51,659 nucleotides of DNA, taken from assembly GCA_030041515.1 (NCBI GenBank), contig JASHNS010000121.1, positions 1 through 51,659 on the forward strand, given 5' to 3'. The translations under genes were made by a program, and so were the position numbers. Source of the DNA: Acidobacteriaceae bacterium. Its GTDB lineage: Bacteria > Acidobacteriota > Terriglobia > Terriglobales > Acidobacteriaceae. Every line of letters begins with the position of its first letter. Position 1 is the first letter of the stretch. Positions 7,816 to 16,420 of this stretch are shown in pieces. The notes beneath the pieces were generated by a model that was not told the origin of the DNA, ran no database searches, and was given only the letters and a program-made list of their open reading frames with translations.

Positions 7816-9846
7816 GTGTTAAGGGACTCATCGAATCAGACTGGCAGCCTGAAGTCTCGCCTTGTGGCAGGTTGCGCCGTACTGCTCTCCGGCTCCACTT
7901 TCGCAACGCTCTGCAGTTTCGCTTACAACGTCGTCATCGCCCATTTTCTGGGTCCGGACAATTATGGGCAGGCCGTCGCCGTCTACACCGTCCTGACCCT
8001 CGTCTCAACTCTGACGCTCTCGTACCAGCTTCTGGCCGCCAAAGTCACTGCTCAGCAGGACTCCCTCGGAGCCAAGTGCGCAGCGTACCGCGACCTGCAT
8101 CGTCAGGCCACGGTCTGCGGCGTTGCGGTCGCGCTCTCGCTTGTGCTCTTTGAGCGGAACATTGCGGCGTACCTGCACCTCTCCAGCCCCCTCCTGATCT
8201 TCCTCATCGCAATCGGAGCGGGATTCTACGTGCCGCTGGGAGCGCGCCGCGGCTTCACGCAGGGACTGTACGGGTTCCGCCGCCTGGCCACCAATCTGGT
8301 GCTCGAAGCCGCGGTGCGCCTGGGCGGATCGACTGTGATGGTGTTGCTGGGCACCGGCGTCACCGGCGTGATTGCGGCCAATGCCGCCGCGTCCGTGATT
8401 GCCTGGGCGACCATTGCCCCCAAAAAATCCGAACCAATGCCAGGTCCGCTGCGCCTGCGCCAGATGCTGCCTGAAATGTCGCAGGCTCTGGTTTTTTTCG
8501 CCGGCCAGATGCTGATCAACAACTCCGACATGGTGCTGGTCAAGCACTATTTTGTGCCCATGATGGCCGGGCTTTATGCTGCCGTGGCGCTCATCGGCCG
8601 GGTCATTTACACCTTCTCGTCGGCGGTCATCAACAGCATGTTTCCCATCTCCGCCGGCGCTCACCATGAGGAGCGAAAGAGCTTTTCCCTCATCGCGACC
8701 TCGCTTCTGCTGGTCGCCGGCTGCGGAATCGCAATGACGCTGGGCCTGCTGATGCTTCCCGCCCGCGTCTGGACTGTTTTCTTCGGCGCCGGATTCATAA
8801 TGCCTGGCCAGCACGGTTTGTCTTTCCTGCTGGCGCTCAAAGGCATTGCCTGCGTCATCTACTCGTTAAGCGTGGTCATCATCACCTACGAGATGTCCTA
8901 CCGGATCGCGAATACCAGCTGGATCCAGCTGGCCTTCAGCGCCGCGGTGATCGCCGGCATCTGCCGCTTCCATTCCTCCCTGGAGCAGGTCATCCTGGTG
9001 CAGCTGGTGCTGATGATCGTGCTGCTGCTGGTGGCGGGGGCTCCAGTTCTGCGCGACGCCCTGCGGCATCGGGAGGTACCGGCAGCGAGCTATCCGGCCG
9101 CCCTTCCGGTGCTTCGGCGCTCTTCGGAAGCGGATGCGATTGCCGAATTCCTGAAGTCCGATTTCGATCATGTGGCATACGGAGACCATCGCCGCACCAT
9201 GCGAGCCATGGTCCTGTCGCCCGACCTGTCCAATCCGGCAGAGAATGCGCAAAGGCGGGCGCTGCTTTACCTGCGTCATCTGGCGCTCTGGAATGAGCTT
9301 CCGGCGGACACCCAGTGGTATGAACTGGCCGTGGCCGAAGCAGACCTGAACGGAATTCGAGTTTTCCCGCGCGCCCAGTGGCGCAGGATGGGCGCCCGCA
9401 ATTTCGGAGTTCCGGAAATCGTAGCGAGTATGCGGAGGCGGATTCAGGAGTGTCCGAATGATCCGTTCGCGGCCAAGATCGCCTCGATGAGCCAGACCAT
9501 TCAGCAGGGCAAGCTGCCGGCCGCGGCGGTCCTCATGATCGGACGCGACGATTCCCAGCCACTCACGGTAATCGATGGCAATCACCGTTTGATCGCCGCG
9601 GCCCTGGCGGGACGGCTCGACCGACTGCGCTTCCTGTGCGGCCTCTCTCCGAGCATGGAGAAGTGCTGCTGGTACCAGACCAGTTCCGCGACCCTGGCGC
9701 GTTACGCAGTCAATCTGGTTCGGCACGCCGTGTATGATCCCGAAGCCGAGCTGACGTGGTGCCGTCTTGAGACGGACCCGCTGGCGGCCCAGTCTGTGTC
9801 GATCTCTCCGGTGACAACCGGCGATGGCGCTACCCGCCACGCATAA
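7816..9846 (+). CDS. Polysaccharide flippase fused to a ParB/sulfiredoxin-like C-terminal domain (copy A)
   Basis: 676 residues with a GTG start (GGAGG 8 bases upstream). Residues ~12-420 are a Wzx/MATE-type flippase with about 12 membrane helices (LLSGSTFATLCSFAYNVVIA..., NNSDMVLVKHYF). They are followed by a cytosolic part of ~240 residues not expected in Wzx proteins. That part has an Arg/Asp-rich helical segment with FPRAQWRRMG, then VLMIGRDDSQPLTVIDGNHRLIAAAL, whose IDGNHR (586-591) matches the nucleotide-binding motif of ParB/Srx/SerK-fold proteins. The conserved CGLSPSM...CCWY block follows, with Cys at 608, 617 and 618. The flippase moves lipid-linked glycans across the inner membrane; the role of the C-terminal domain is unknown. 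A paralogue of the same layout lies at 35942-37915. Confidence 0.85.
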   Translation: MLRDSSNQTGSLKSRLVAGCAVLLSGSTFATLCSFAYNVVIAHFLGPDNYGQAVAVYTVLTLVSTLTLSYQLLAAKVTAQQDSLGAKCAAYRDLHRQATVCGVAVALSLVLFERNIAAYLHLSSPLLIFLIAIGAGFYVPLGARRGFTQGLYGFRRLATNLVLEAAVRLGGSTVMVLLGTGVTGVIAANAAASVIAWATIAPKKSEPMPGPLRLRQMLPEMSQALVFFAGQMLINNSDMVLVKHYFVPMMAGLYAAVALIGRVIYTFSSAVINSMFPISAGAHHEERKSFSLIATSLLLVAGCGIAMTLGLLMLPARVWTVFFGAGFIMPGQHGLSFLLALKGIACVIYSLSVVIITYEMSYRIANTSWIQLAFSAAVIAGICRFHSSLEQVILVQLVLMIVLLLVAGAPVLRDALRHREVPAASYPAALPVLRRSSEADAIAEFLKSDFDHVAYGDHRRTMRAMVLSPDLSNPAENAQRRALLYLRHLALWNELPADTQWYELAVAEADLNGIRVFPRAQWRRMGARNFGVPEIVASMRRRIQECPNDPFAAKIASMSQTIQQGKLPAAAVLMIGRDDSQPLTVIDGNHRLIAAALAGRLDRLRFLCGLSPSMEKCCWYQTSSATLARYAVNLVRHAVYDPEAELTWCRLETDPLAAQSVSISPVTTGDGATRHA

Positions 9847-9894
9847 CCGGTCGCAGGATGGTCTGCGAGCCCCTTCCGCACCAGAGCCGAGGCG

Positions 9895-9953
9895 AAAAAA
9901 GGCGCCGCCATCTTTCCGCGACCCTGTCTGCGGGCCGGCGAAGGATGGCGGCG
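9895..9953 (-). terminator. Intrinsic terminator of the secreted Ig/lectin-like gene
   Basis: A 10-base inverted repeat (CGCCGCCATC at 9903-9912, GATGGCGGCG at 9944-9953) encloses a structured loop. It is followed on the minus strand by CCTTTTTTCG (A-run at 9895-9900 on plus). It lies 17 bases past the stop of the minus-strand gene. Confidence 0.65.
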
Positions 9954-9969
9954 TCGTGGCTGGATTTAC

Positions 9970-11313
9970 CTACCAGCGGTAAACGGTGAGCTTATCCAGA
10001 TACAGGGTGTTGGAGCCCGAGCCCAGCCCATCGACCTGGAAGTTGGTCACCAGCGAAGGCGCCCAGTGCAGTGCGAACGCCGAGTAGACCGTCAGGTTGA
10101 TCGGCTGCGCCTTCCCGTCCACCCAGACGGTGTGGTACGTCACCCAGCCCGAGCTGTTCCGGGAATAGCTGATCTCGACATGATGCCATGCGTTCCGTCC
10201 CCAGCTGCGGACATTGCAGGCCTGCGAAGAACGAACCCACGTGTCGTTGTACTTTGACGCGCTGCCGGCATTCTTTGTGACATCCCACTTCCCGGCATAG
10301 CCGTCGCACTGAAACCCATAAATCACGGTCTGCCCATTCGGCATCACCTGATTCATATCCATTTCGAGATTGGCGACCCCGCCTGCGGAACTGTTGAGGT
10401 AGACCCACGCGTCGTATACGAAGTTTTCTGCACCCACGTCATCGCCAAAGGAGATGTAGTAGCGCTCGCCGCCTCCACCGGAGTATTTGGTTGCGAATTT
10501 GCGAGAGGAACCACTGATCGTCGGAGTTCCCACCAGCCCCATGGCGCCGCTGGCCGAGCCGCTGGTGCCCCCGTCATCCTGTTCCTTCCACGAACCCAGC
10601 GACTGAATGCTGCTTGTGCTGGTGGCATTAGAGGGGATGCTGGGACCGCCGCTGCTCCCGGACGACGATGAGCCTCCGCTCACCGTGATCGCGATATTCG
10701 CCACGCAGCCAGCGCCCTTGTCGCCCCACGACTTTACATGCAGGGTGTGCGCTCCGCTGGAGGCTGATGCCGTCGTGTCCAGTGAGGTGCCGCTGATGGT
10801 GCCGGCGATACCGCCGCTGTCGATGGAGTAGGCCATCGACCCCACAGGCTGGCCCGAGCAGCTGCCGGCTGTGGCCGCTACTTTAAAGGACCCGGAAACG
10901 GTGGCCCCATTGCCAGGGCTGCTCACGCTGATTCCATCGCTCGAAGTGCTCGAGTCTTTCGCCGCTGCGGTCGAGCTCGAGCCCGTCACATCAACCGCAA
11001 CGTCGGTCACGCACGAGGCGCCCTTGTCGCCCCACGATTTCACATGCAGGGTGTGCTTACCGTCTCCCGCCGAAACGCTGGTGTCGATCGAGGTGCCCTT
11101 CACCACGGTGGTGTTAGAGCTGCTGTCGAGCGAATAGCCCATCGCGCTCACCGGCTGACTGGAGCAGGAAGAGGCATTGGCGCTGAGGTGGAAGGGCGAT
11201 GACACCGCACCAGCACCGGGGCTGCTGACGGTAGGATTGGCAAATGCTGCGGGAAGAACAAGCGCACAGAGCGCAGGAACGAGAAGCGTGCGAGATCTGA
11301 TCATCCGTGACAT
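9970..11313 (-). CDS. Secreted protein with two tandem Ig-like repeats and a concanavalin-like C-terminal domain
   Basis: A signal peptide (LLVPALCALVLPAAFA) is followed by two closely similar beta-sandwich repeats (about 27-110 and 129-212), each carrying HTLHVKSWGDKGA-x-CV and one disulphide-type Cys pair. A Ser/Gly linker then leads to a ~210-residue beta-rich domain (about 236-447) with many Trp and Tyr. That domain resembles a laminin-G/concanavalin-A-like lectin or polysaccharide-lyase-type fold (YYISFGDDVGAENFVYDAWVYLN, WHHVEISYSRNSSGWVTYHTVWVDG). No catalytic residues can be assigned. It is probably extracellular and carbohydrate-binding. The repeat period is 102 codons (306 bases), and a ~34-base stretch is almost identical between copies. 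The gene is monocistronic with its own terminator. Confidence 0.7.
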   Translation of the reverse strand: MSRMIRSRTLLVPALCALVLPAAFANPTVSSPGAGAVSSPFHLSANASSCSSQPVSAMGYSLDSSSNTTVVKGTSIDTSVSAGDGKHTLHVKSWGDKGASCVTDVAVDVTGSSSTAAAKDSSTSSDGISVSSPGNGATVSGSFKVAATAGSCSGQPVGSMAYSIDSGGIAGTISGTSLDTTASASSGAHTLHVKSWGDKGAGCVANIAITVSGGSSSSGSSGGPSIPSNATSTSSIQSLGSWKEQDDGGTSGSASGAMGLVGTPTISGSSRKFATKYSGGGGERYYISFGDDVGAENFVYDAWVYLNSSAGGVANLEMDMNQVMPNGQTVIYGFQCDGYAGKWDVTKNAGSASKYNDTWVRSSQACNVRSWGRNAWHHVEISYSRNSSGWVTYHTVWVDGKAQPINLTVYSAFALHWAPSLVTNFQVDGLGSGSNTLYLDKLTVYRW

Positions 11314-12014
11314 TCCTGACCGAATTGCTGCCCTCGATTTCAGGGCATAGGTTCGCGTGGGCTCTCCGGCAACGGTTCGCGCGCCAGGGAGTCGTACTGC
11401 ATTCGCTGGATTTGGGTGGTCTGAGGCTTAGGACAACGTGCGCCTGAAGACGATCTCGACAACCTCGTGTACACGATCCGGGGGCAGTCCCTCGGCTTGC
11501 GCCTCGGTTCAAGCCGCACAGATTCAGGCCCAATGCGGGTACGGAGTCAGGAGTCAGCCCGCTTGCATGGCCTGGAGGCCCAGGAGTAGCCCTGCTTCGT
11601 GTCTTGCCGCCCGCAGTGATTACAGGCAGAAACACTCAGTGAATTGCTAAACGGATGATACTGATTTCCTGTGCGCAGACAACTGTTTTTTGCAGGAGAT
11701 ACACAAATATTTCAGCCTGCAGGCATCCTTTCGGCAATTCGTGCAATTAGTGCCGGACGGGCTGGAAAATTGTGTACTTCGACTCGCGAGAATTACACGT
11801 TTGGGGTCGCTTGCGGGACCGAAACGCTCGCTGAGTCAGCAGGGGAAAGCTCGTCCAATGTGGGTTTTCCACAGGCTCCCCGCAAGCCTGGGGGGCACGC
11901 CGGCCAGATCCGCCATGGGACGAGTCGCACGTCTGGGCACCGCTGCGAGATCAGGGAAGATCAAACCAGCGGCTGGATTCGCCCGAACCGTTCAACAAAA
12001 TTACTATGGAGTGA
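11314..12014. other. 700-base region with no recognisable gene
   Basis: The region lies between the divergent secreted-protein gene and the multicopper oxidase gene. Short open frames here have no ribosome-binding sites, repetitive composition or family match. The stretch 11640-11820 is visibly more AT-rich than the surroundings and could carry the oxidase promoter. I looked for c-di-GMP (GEMM), cobalamin and TPP riboswitch cores and saw none. Confidence 0.5.
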
Positions 12015-13712
12015 ATGGCTCTTAATGACCGGCGCGACTTCCTCAAGCTTTGTCTTTCTGCGGCGCCGGCGCTGGCGTTGTCTCGCCGGGCCATGGCTCA
12101 GGTCGCGATCATTGGGCAGGCTCATACCGCCCCCAGCCCGCAGCTAAGACGCTTTGTCGACCCGTTGCCCATTCCGCGCACGCTGGAGCCGCACAGGAGG
12201 CGCCACGGCAAGCTTTCCTACCGCGTACGCATGGTCGAGTTCGAGAGACGGCTGCATTCGGATCTGCCGCCGGCGCGCTTGTGGGGTTATGAGGGCGAAT
12301 ATCCCGGCCCCGTCTTCGAAGCCAGATGCGGCATCCCGGTCAGCGTGAAATGGGAAAACCATCTCCCGCTGCAGCATCTCTTTGCCATCGACCAGCGCCT
12401 GCACGCGTGCGCGCCGCCCACGCCGGCCGTGCGCGTGGTGCCTCACCTGCATGGAGCGCGCGCCGATTCGCGCAGCGACGGCCTCCCGGAGAACTGGTTT
12501 ACCCCCGGCCACTCCGTCGTCTACCACTACCCCAACCAGCAGAACGCGGCGACGCTTTGGTATCACGATCACGCAGGCGGCATCGAGCGGTTGAATCTCT
12601 ATGCGGGAATGGCAGGGTTTTATCTGCTGCGCGACGACCGCGAGCTGGCCATGCATCTGCCGGACGGCGATTACGAAATCCCCCTGCTGCTCCAGGATCG
12701 CAGGGTGGACGCCAACGGCCAGCTTGTCTATCAGCCCACCTTTGCTGACGGCACCCTGCCTGCGCCAGGCGCGTGGGCTCCTCAGCTCTTCGGGGATTTG
12801 CCGGTCATCAACGGCGCCATCTATCCATTTCTCGAGGTCGAGCCGCGGCGTTACCGCCTGCGCGTGCTGAATGGAGCCAACGGGCGTTTCTTCAACGTCT
12901 ATATGAACCTGGCGAAGAAGCCCACCGACATTCCCAGGCTCGTGACCTTTCATCAGGTTGGCAGCGATGGCGGATTGCTGGCAGACCCGGTGCCCATGCA
13001 GCATCTCCTGCTTGGCCCCGCGGAGCGCGCCGACCTCATCGTGGACTTCACCGGGCTCGAGGGCCAAACCGTCACCGTCTCCAACAACGCAAAGAGCCCA
13101 TTTCCCGGTTGGGATCTGATCAACCCCCTGTATGCGCCTTTGCCCGAGCTGATGCAGTTTCGGGTCACGCGCCCGCTGGCGCCTGGGGCGAAGTCCTTCA
13201 GCATGCCACCGCCGATCTCCGTGCCGCGCCTCGATCCGGCGCAGGCTGTCTGCACGCGTACGTTCGTCCTCACTGAAGACACGGATAAGCAGGGCCGTTC
13301 CCTGCGCATGATGATCGACGGCAAGATGTACGACGAGCCCACCACGGAGTTTCCGGTCCTGGGATCGATCGAAAAATGGCGCTTCATCAACACCACCGAC
13401 GATGCCCACCCCATGCACCTGCATCTGGTGCAGTTCCAGATCGTGGAGCGCCAGGGCTACGACCACGCCTCATTCCTGCTCTACAACAAGCTCGTCATGC
13501 GCGGTTTCGCTCGCAAGCCCGCGCCCAATGAGATGGGCTGGAAGGACACCGCCATCCTCAATCCCGGCGAGGTGCTCACCATCCTCGTGCCCTTTCTGGG
13601 ATTCACCGGAAAGTATGTGTACCACTGCCACATCGCCGAGCACGCGGACAACGACATGATGCGCCCCTTTGTCGTCGTCGCCCCCGGCAAAAAAGAAACC
13701 AGCGACGCATAG
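12015..13712 (+). CDS. Multicopper oxidase, CotA/bilirubin-oxidase-like, Tat-exported
   Basis: 565 residues. The N-terminal DRRDFLKL (5-12) plus a hydrophobic stretch is a twin-arginine signal, consistent with export of a folded, copper-loaded enzyme. All four copper-ligand motifs are present: HLHG (144-147), HDH (184-186), HPMHLH (465-470) and HCHIAEH (537-543). A Met follows at 548, in the axial position of the type 1 site. Such enzymes oxidise phenolics, bilirubin or metal ions and reduce O2 to water. The HCHIAEHxxxDMMRP ending is close to that of CotA. The ATG at 12015 has TGGAG about 6 bases upstream. No copper regulator or chaperone gene is adjacent, so the physiological substrate is open. 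Confidence 0.92.
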   Translation: MALNDRRDFLKLCLSAAPALALSRRAMAQVAIIGQAHTAPSPQLRRFVDPLPIPRTLEPHRRRHGKLSYRVRMVEFERRLHSDLPPARLWGYEGEYPGPVFEARCGIPVSVKWENHLPLQHLFAIDQRLHACAPPTPAVRVVPHLHGARADSRSDGLPENWFTPGHSVVYHYPNQQNAATLWYHDHAGGIERLNLYAGMAGFYLLRDDRELAMHLPDGDYEIPLLLQDRRVDANGQLVYQPTFADGTLPAPGAWAPQLFGDLPVINGAIYPFLEVEPRRYRLRVLNGANGRFFNVYMNLAKKPTDIPRLVTFHQVGSDGGLLADPVPMQHLLLGPAERADLIVDFTGLEGQTVTVSNNAKSPFPGWDLINPLYAPLPELMQFRVTRPLAPGAKSFSMPPPISVPRLDPAQAVCTRTFVLTEDTDKQGRSLRMMIDGKMYDEPTTEFPVLGSIEKWRFINTTDDAHPMHLHLVQFQIVERQGYDHASFLLYNKLVMRGFARKPAPNEMGWKDTAILNPGEVLTILVPFLGFTGKYVYHCHIAEHADNDMMRPFVVVAPGKKETSDA

Positions 13713-13723
13713 CATCGCTGGTT
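13688..13723 (-). terminator. Intrinsic terminator for the phosphoesterase gene, overlapping the oxidase stop codon
   Basis: A 9-base perfect stem (AACCAGCGA at 13697-13705, TCGCTGGTT at 13715-13723) has a 9-base loop. On the minus strand it is followed by TTTCTTTTTT. The oxidase stop codon (13710-13712) lies within the loop, so the convergent genes share this space. Confidence 0.7.
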
Positions 13724-13770
13724 CCCGTTCTGCCGGCAAGCAGCGGCCTTGCGCTTGTGAACCCGGTAGC

Positions 13771-16320
13771 CTAGCTGCCCCCGCCGAAGCTCGCCGCGTT
13801 GCAGTTTCCAGGCGACGGATTCGGCGTTGGCGGCGTTGGCGGAGTCAGCCACGGCGGACTGGTGAAGTCGAAGAAGTCCAGCAGATTCGGCTGCGCCGCG
13901 TCGCGCTTCGTCAGGTTCGCGCTGGGACCAATAAAGCGGTTCTCCACAAACTTGATCACCGCCGTGTGATCCATTGGGGTGTGCCCCACATAGTGCGGGA
14001 TGGTGAAAGGCGAGATGATCATATTCGGCACGCGGAAGCCCAGTTGCGCTGCGAAGCCGTATTCGGCCGCAGCATCCTCGTTGGGCCCGGGGGTCGTGTT
14101 CGTCCCAGGTTCTCCCGACGTCAAATCGCAGTATCCCTGATTGCCGCTGCCGACCCACTCGGGCGTGCCGCTCGGCGGGAGGCAGGGATAGTACTGGTCG
14201 GGGTTCACCGCGATATTCGAAATACTCGGAATGCTCGTGACCGGCTCGTCGCCCACCATGGCATTTGTGTTCTCATTCGAGTAAGGGACACCCGTGGTCG
14301 GATCGTTACCGGGGATCGGGGGAACGTGATCGTACGGACCGCCGCCCTCGTCATAGGCCAGGAAGAAGACCGAATTCGGCCACTCCGGGCTGCCCATGAA
14401 GGCGTTGATGATGCTGGCTACCTCCGCCTGGCCCTTCAGGACCGACTGCCCCGAGCCTGGGTGTTCGTCGTTTTCCGTGAAGCCTGGCTCGATATAGACA
14501 AAGGCCGGCAGCGTGTTGTTTTTCAGATCGGCGTAGTACCCGTAGGTCGGATCGCTGATGGGCGCGATGTGCGTCGGATCGATGCAGAACGAGTTGGTGG
14601 GATCGCCCACCGCCGCTTTCGAACCCATCGTCGGAGCCGTGCACTGTGCGCCTGATTTGTTCAGGTAGAGGTATTTGACGGAATACGTAAAGTCTTCAAA
14701 CTCCGAAGCCGGGAAATAGGCGTCGGCGCCCCCGCTGCACTCATCTTCGGCGGCGCAGTCTCCCTCCGTCACGGTGTAGTAGATCTTCCAGGACACGCCC
14801 GCCTTGTCGAGTTCCTGGAAGATAGTCTGGGCGCTCAGTTGGGGCAGATGATCCGCTCCTGGATCCTTGGTCAGGCCCTGCGTCGTGCCGCCGGTGAGTG
14901 TCGCGATGCGGTTGTCGACCGTGTAACTCGAGACCGGCGAGAACCAGCGATCGGACAGCGCGAACTGGCTGGCCATGTAGTAGTAGTAGTTCAGCGTGCT
15001 CTGCGTGTAGTACCCCATGGCGCGCTCGCCATTGGTGTCCGTGAAGCTGCCCGAGCAGCTGTGGGAAGCCGCGCAGCTCGTCGCATAGCCCTCCGCGTTG
15101 TGAACGAAGCCGTTCATCAGGATGGGGCGGCTGGCGGAGAAATCGTACGTGTTCACGTCGCCGTAGCTCTCCTCCCATGCCGACGATTCGTCATCCACAC
15201 AGGTGCTGGTCAGCGGGAAAATCGGGTACGTCACTTTGTTGTCGTTGGTGTTGCTGAACGTTCTCATCGTGCTGTCGGTGCTCGGCGTCGTCCCGGTGAG
15301 CCCATCCACCTCGTAGTTGGTGGTGCCGACCATATTCCAGTTATTGGCGTCGCGATAGGGGTCCAGCATGCCGAAGTAGTTATCGAACGAGTGATTCTCC
15401 TGCATCATGAAGATCACGTGATCGATTTCCGTCTCGTTGCCTGACGCCTCGACTGTGACGGTCGCCTGCGCCGTGGTCGTCCCGCCCGGCCCCGTCGCCG
15501 TGGCCGTATAGGTGGTGGTGTCCGCGGGCTGTACGGTTTGGCTTCCTCCCGTGTCCGCCATGGTGTAGCTCGAGCCGTCCGTGCCGCTGATCGTCACCGA
15601 GGTCGCATTACTCGCCGTCACGTTCAGCGTAGACGTTCCTCCCGCCACAATCGCCGTGGGGCTGGCCGCTATGGTGAGCGTCGGGGGTCCTACCTGGTTG
15701 ACCGTGATGGTGACCGACGTGGACGTAGCCGTCCCTCCGGGTCCGCCCGCCGTCGCCACGTAGGTTGTCGTATTTGTGGGAGTCACCGTCTGCGTGCCGC
15801 CAGTGTCGGCCAGCATGTAGGTGGACCCATCCGTCCCGCTCAGCGTCACCGACGTCGCGTTGGTCGCGGTCACGGTGAGCGTTGCCGATGCCCCCGCATT
15901 AATCGTCGTGGGAGTTCCAGTAAGGGTCACGGTAGGGGTGGCGGGGGGGGCCGCCGCAACGGTAACCACGGCTGTCGCCGTCGCACTCCCACCCGTTCCC
16001 GTTGCAGTCGCCGTGTACGTTGTCGTCGTCGTGGGCGATACGACCTGCGTCCCTCCCGTGGCCGGTACTGTATAGCTGCTCCCGTCGGAACCGGTGAGCT
16101 TGACGCTGGTGGCGTTGTTCACGGTGATCGAGAGCGACGCGGTTGCGCCCGCGGTGATCGAAGCCGGGCTGGCGGACAGACGGACAGTCGGAGCCGGGTT
16201 GCTGCTGGAGCCGGCAAGCCAGCCGCACCCGGAGAGAGGCAGAAGAAAACACGCAGTGAGAACCAGGGCCGAGGCCGCCAGGATGCGGGCGTTCAACCTA
16301 CGCGCGAGCAATGTCAGCAA
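13771..16320 (-). CDS. Lipoprotein phosphoesterase (phospholipase C / acid phosphatase superfamily) with three Ig-like repeats
   Basis: 849 residues with a TTG start preceded by GGAAGG at 9 bases. The signal sequence ends in a lipobox-like LPLSGC, so the protein is probably lipid-anchored. Three tandem ~86-residue Ig/PKD-like repeats follow (about 42-295), each with ATSV-x-x-x-G-x-DGS...TTTYTATA-x-GxGG. The catalytic domain (about 300-840) opens with DHVIFMMQENHSFDNYFG (~310) and has FLAYDEGGGPYDHVPP, then HTPMDHTAVIKFVENRF near the end. These are the metal/phosphate signatures of the PF04185 family, which hydrolyses phosphodiesters or phosphomonoesters. A second family member without a visible repeat part lies at 50428-51659. 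The gene has its own terminator. Confidence 0.9.
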   Translation of the reverse strand: MLTLLARRLNARILAASALVLTACFLLPLSGCGWLAGSSSNPAPTVRLSASPASITAGATASLSITVNNATSVKLTGSDGSSYTVPATGGTQVVSPTTTTTYTATATGTGGSATATAVVTVAAAPPATPTVTLTGTPTTINAGASATLTVTATNATSVTLSGTDGSTYMLADTGGTQTVTPTNTTTYVATAGGPGGTATSTSVTITVNQVGPPTLTIAASPTAIVAGGTSTLNVTASNATSVTISGTDGSSYTMADTGGSQTVQPADTTTYTATATGPGGTTTAQATVTVEASGNETEIDHVIFMMQENHSFDNYFGMLDPYRDANNWNMVGTTNYEVDGLTGTTPSTDSTMRTFSNTNDNKVTYPIFPLTSTCVDDESSAWEESYGDVNTYDFSASRPILMNGFVHNAEGYATSCAASHSCSGSFTDTNGERAMGYYTQSTLNYYYYMASQFALSDRWFSPVSSYTVDNRIATLTGGTTQGLTKDPGADHLPQLSAQTIFQELDKAGVSWKIYYTVTEGDCAAEDECSGGADAYFPASEFEDFTYSVKYLYLNKSGAQCTAPTMGSKAAVGDPTNSFCIDPTHIAPISDPTYGYYADLKNNTLPAFVYIEPGFTENDEHPGSGQSVLKGQAEVASIINAFMGSPEWPNSVFFLAYDEGGGPYDHVPPIPGNDPTTGVPYSNENTNAMVGDEPVTSIPSISNIAVNPDQYYPCLPPSGTPEWVGSGNQGYCDLTSGEPGTNTTPGPNEDAAAEYGFAAQLGFRVPNMIISPFTIPHYVGHTPMDHTAVIKFVENRFIGPSANLTKRDAAQPNLLDFFDFTSPPWLTPPTPPTPNPSPGNCNAASFGGGS

Positions 16321-16420
16321 GTGAGTAATCCTTCCAGCGGCCGGGGAAATACCCTGGCAGACTCTGTGCCCCAGTTAGACGCCGAGCCCAATTTGGGAGG
16401 TTGTCCATGGGGCGACTCGC

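Noticed and set aside
8005-8814. Open frame on the minus strand within flippase copy A
   Set aside because: Composition is typical of antisense frames (Gln/His/Arg/Gly-rich), whereas the sense frame has clear membrane helices.
11314-12014. Possible riboswitch (c-di-GMP, cobalamin, TPP) or small gene before the multicopper oxidase
   Set aside because: No conserved riboswitch core could be matched, and short frames lack ribosome-binding sites.
12144-13466. 440-residue minus-strand frame opposite the multicopper oxidase
   Set aside because: The sense strand carries all four copper motifs; the antisense frame has none.
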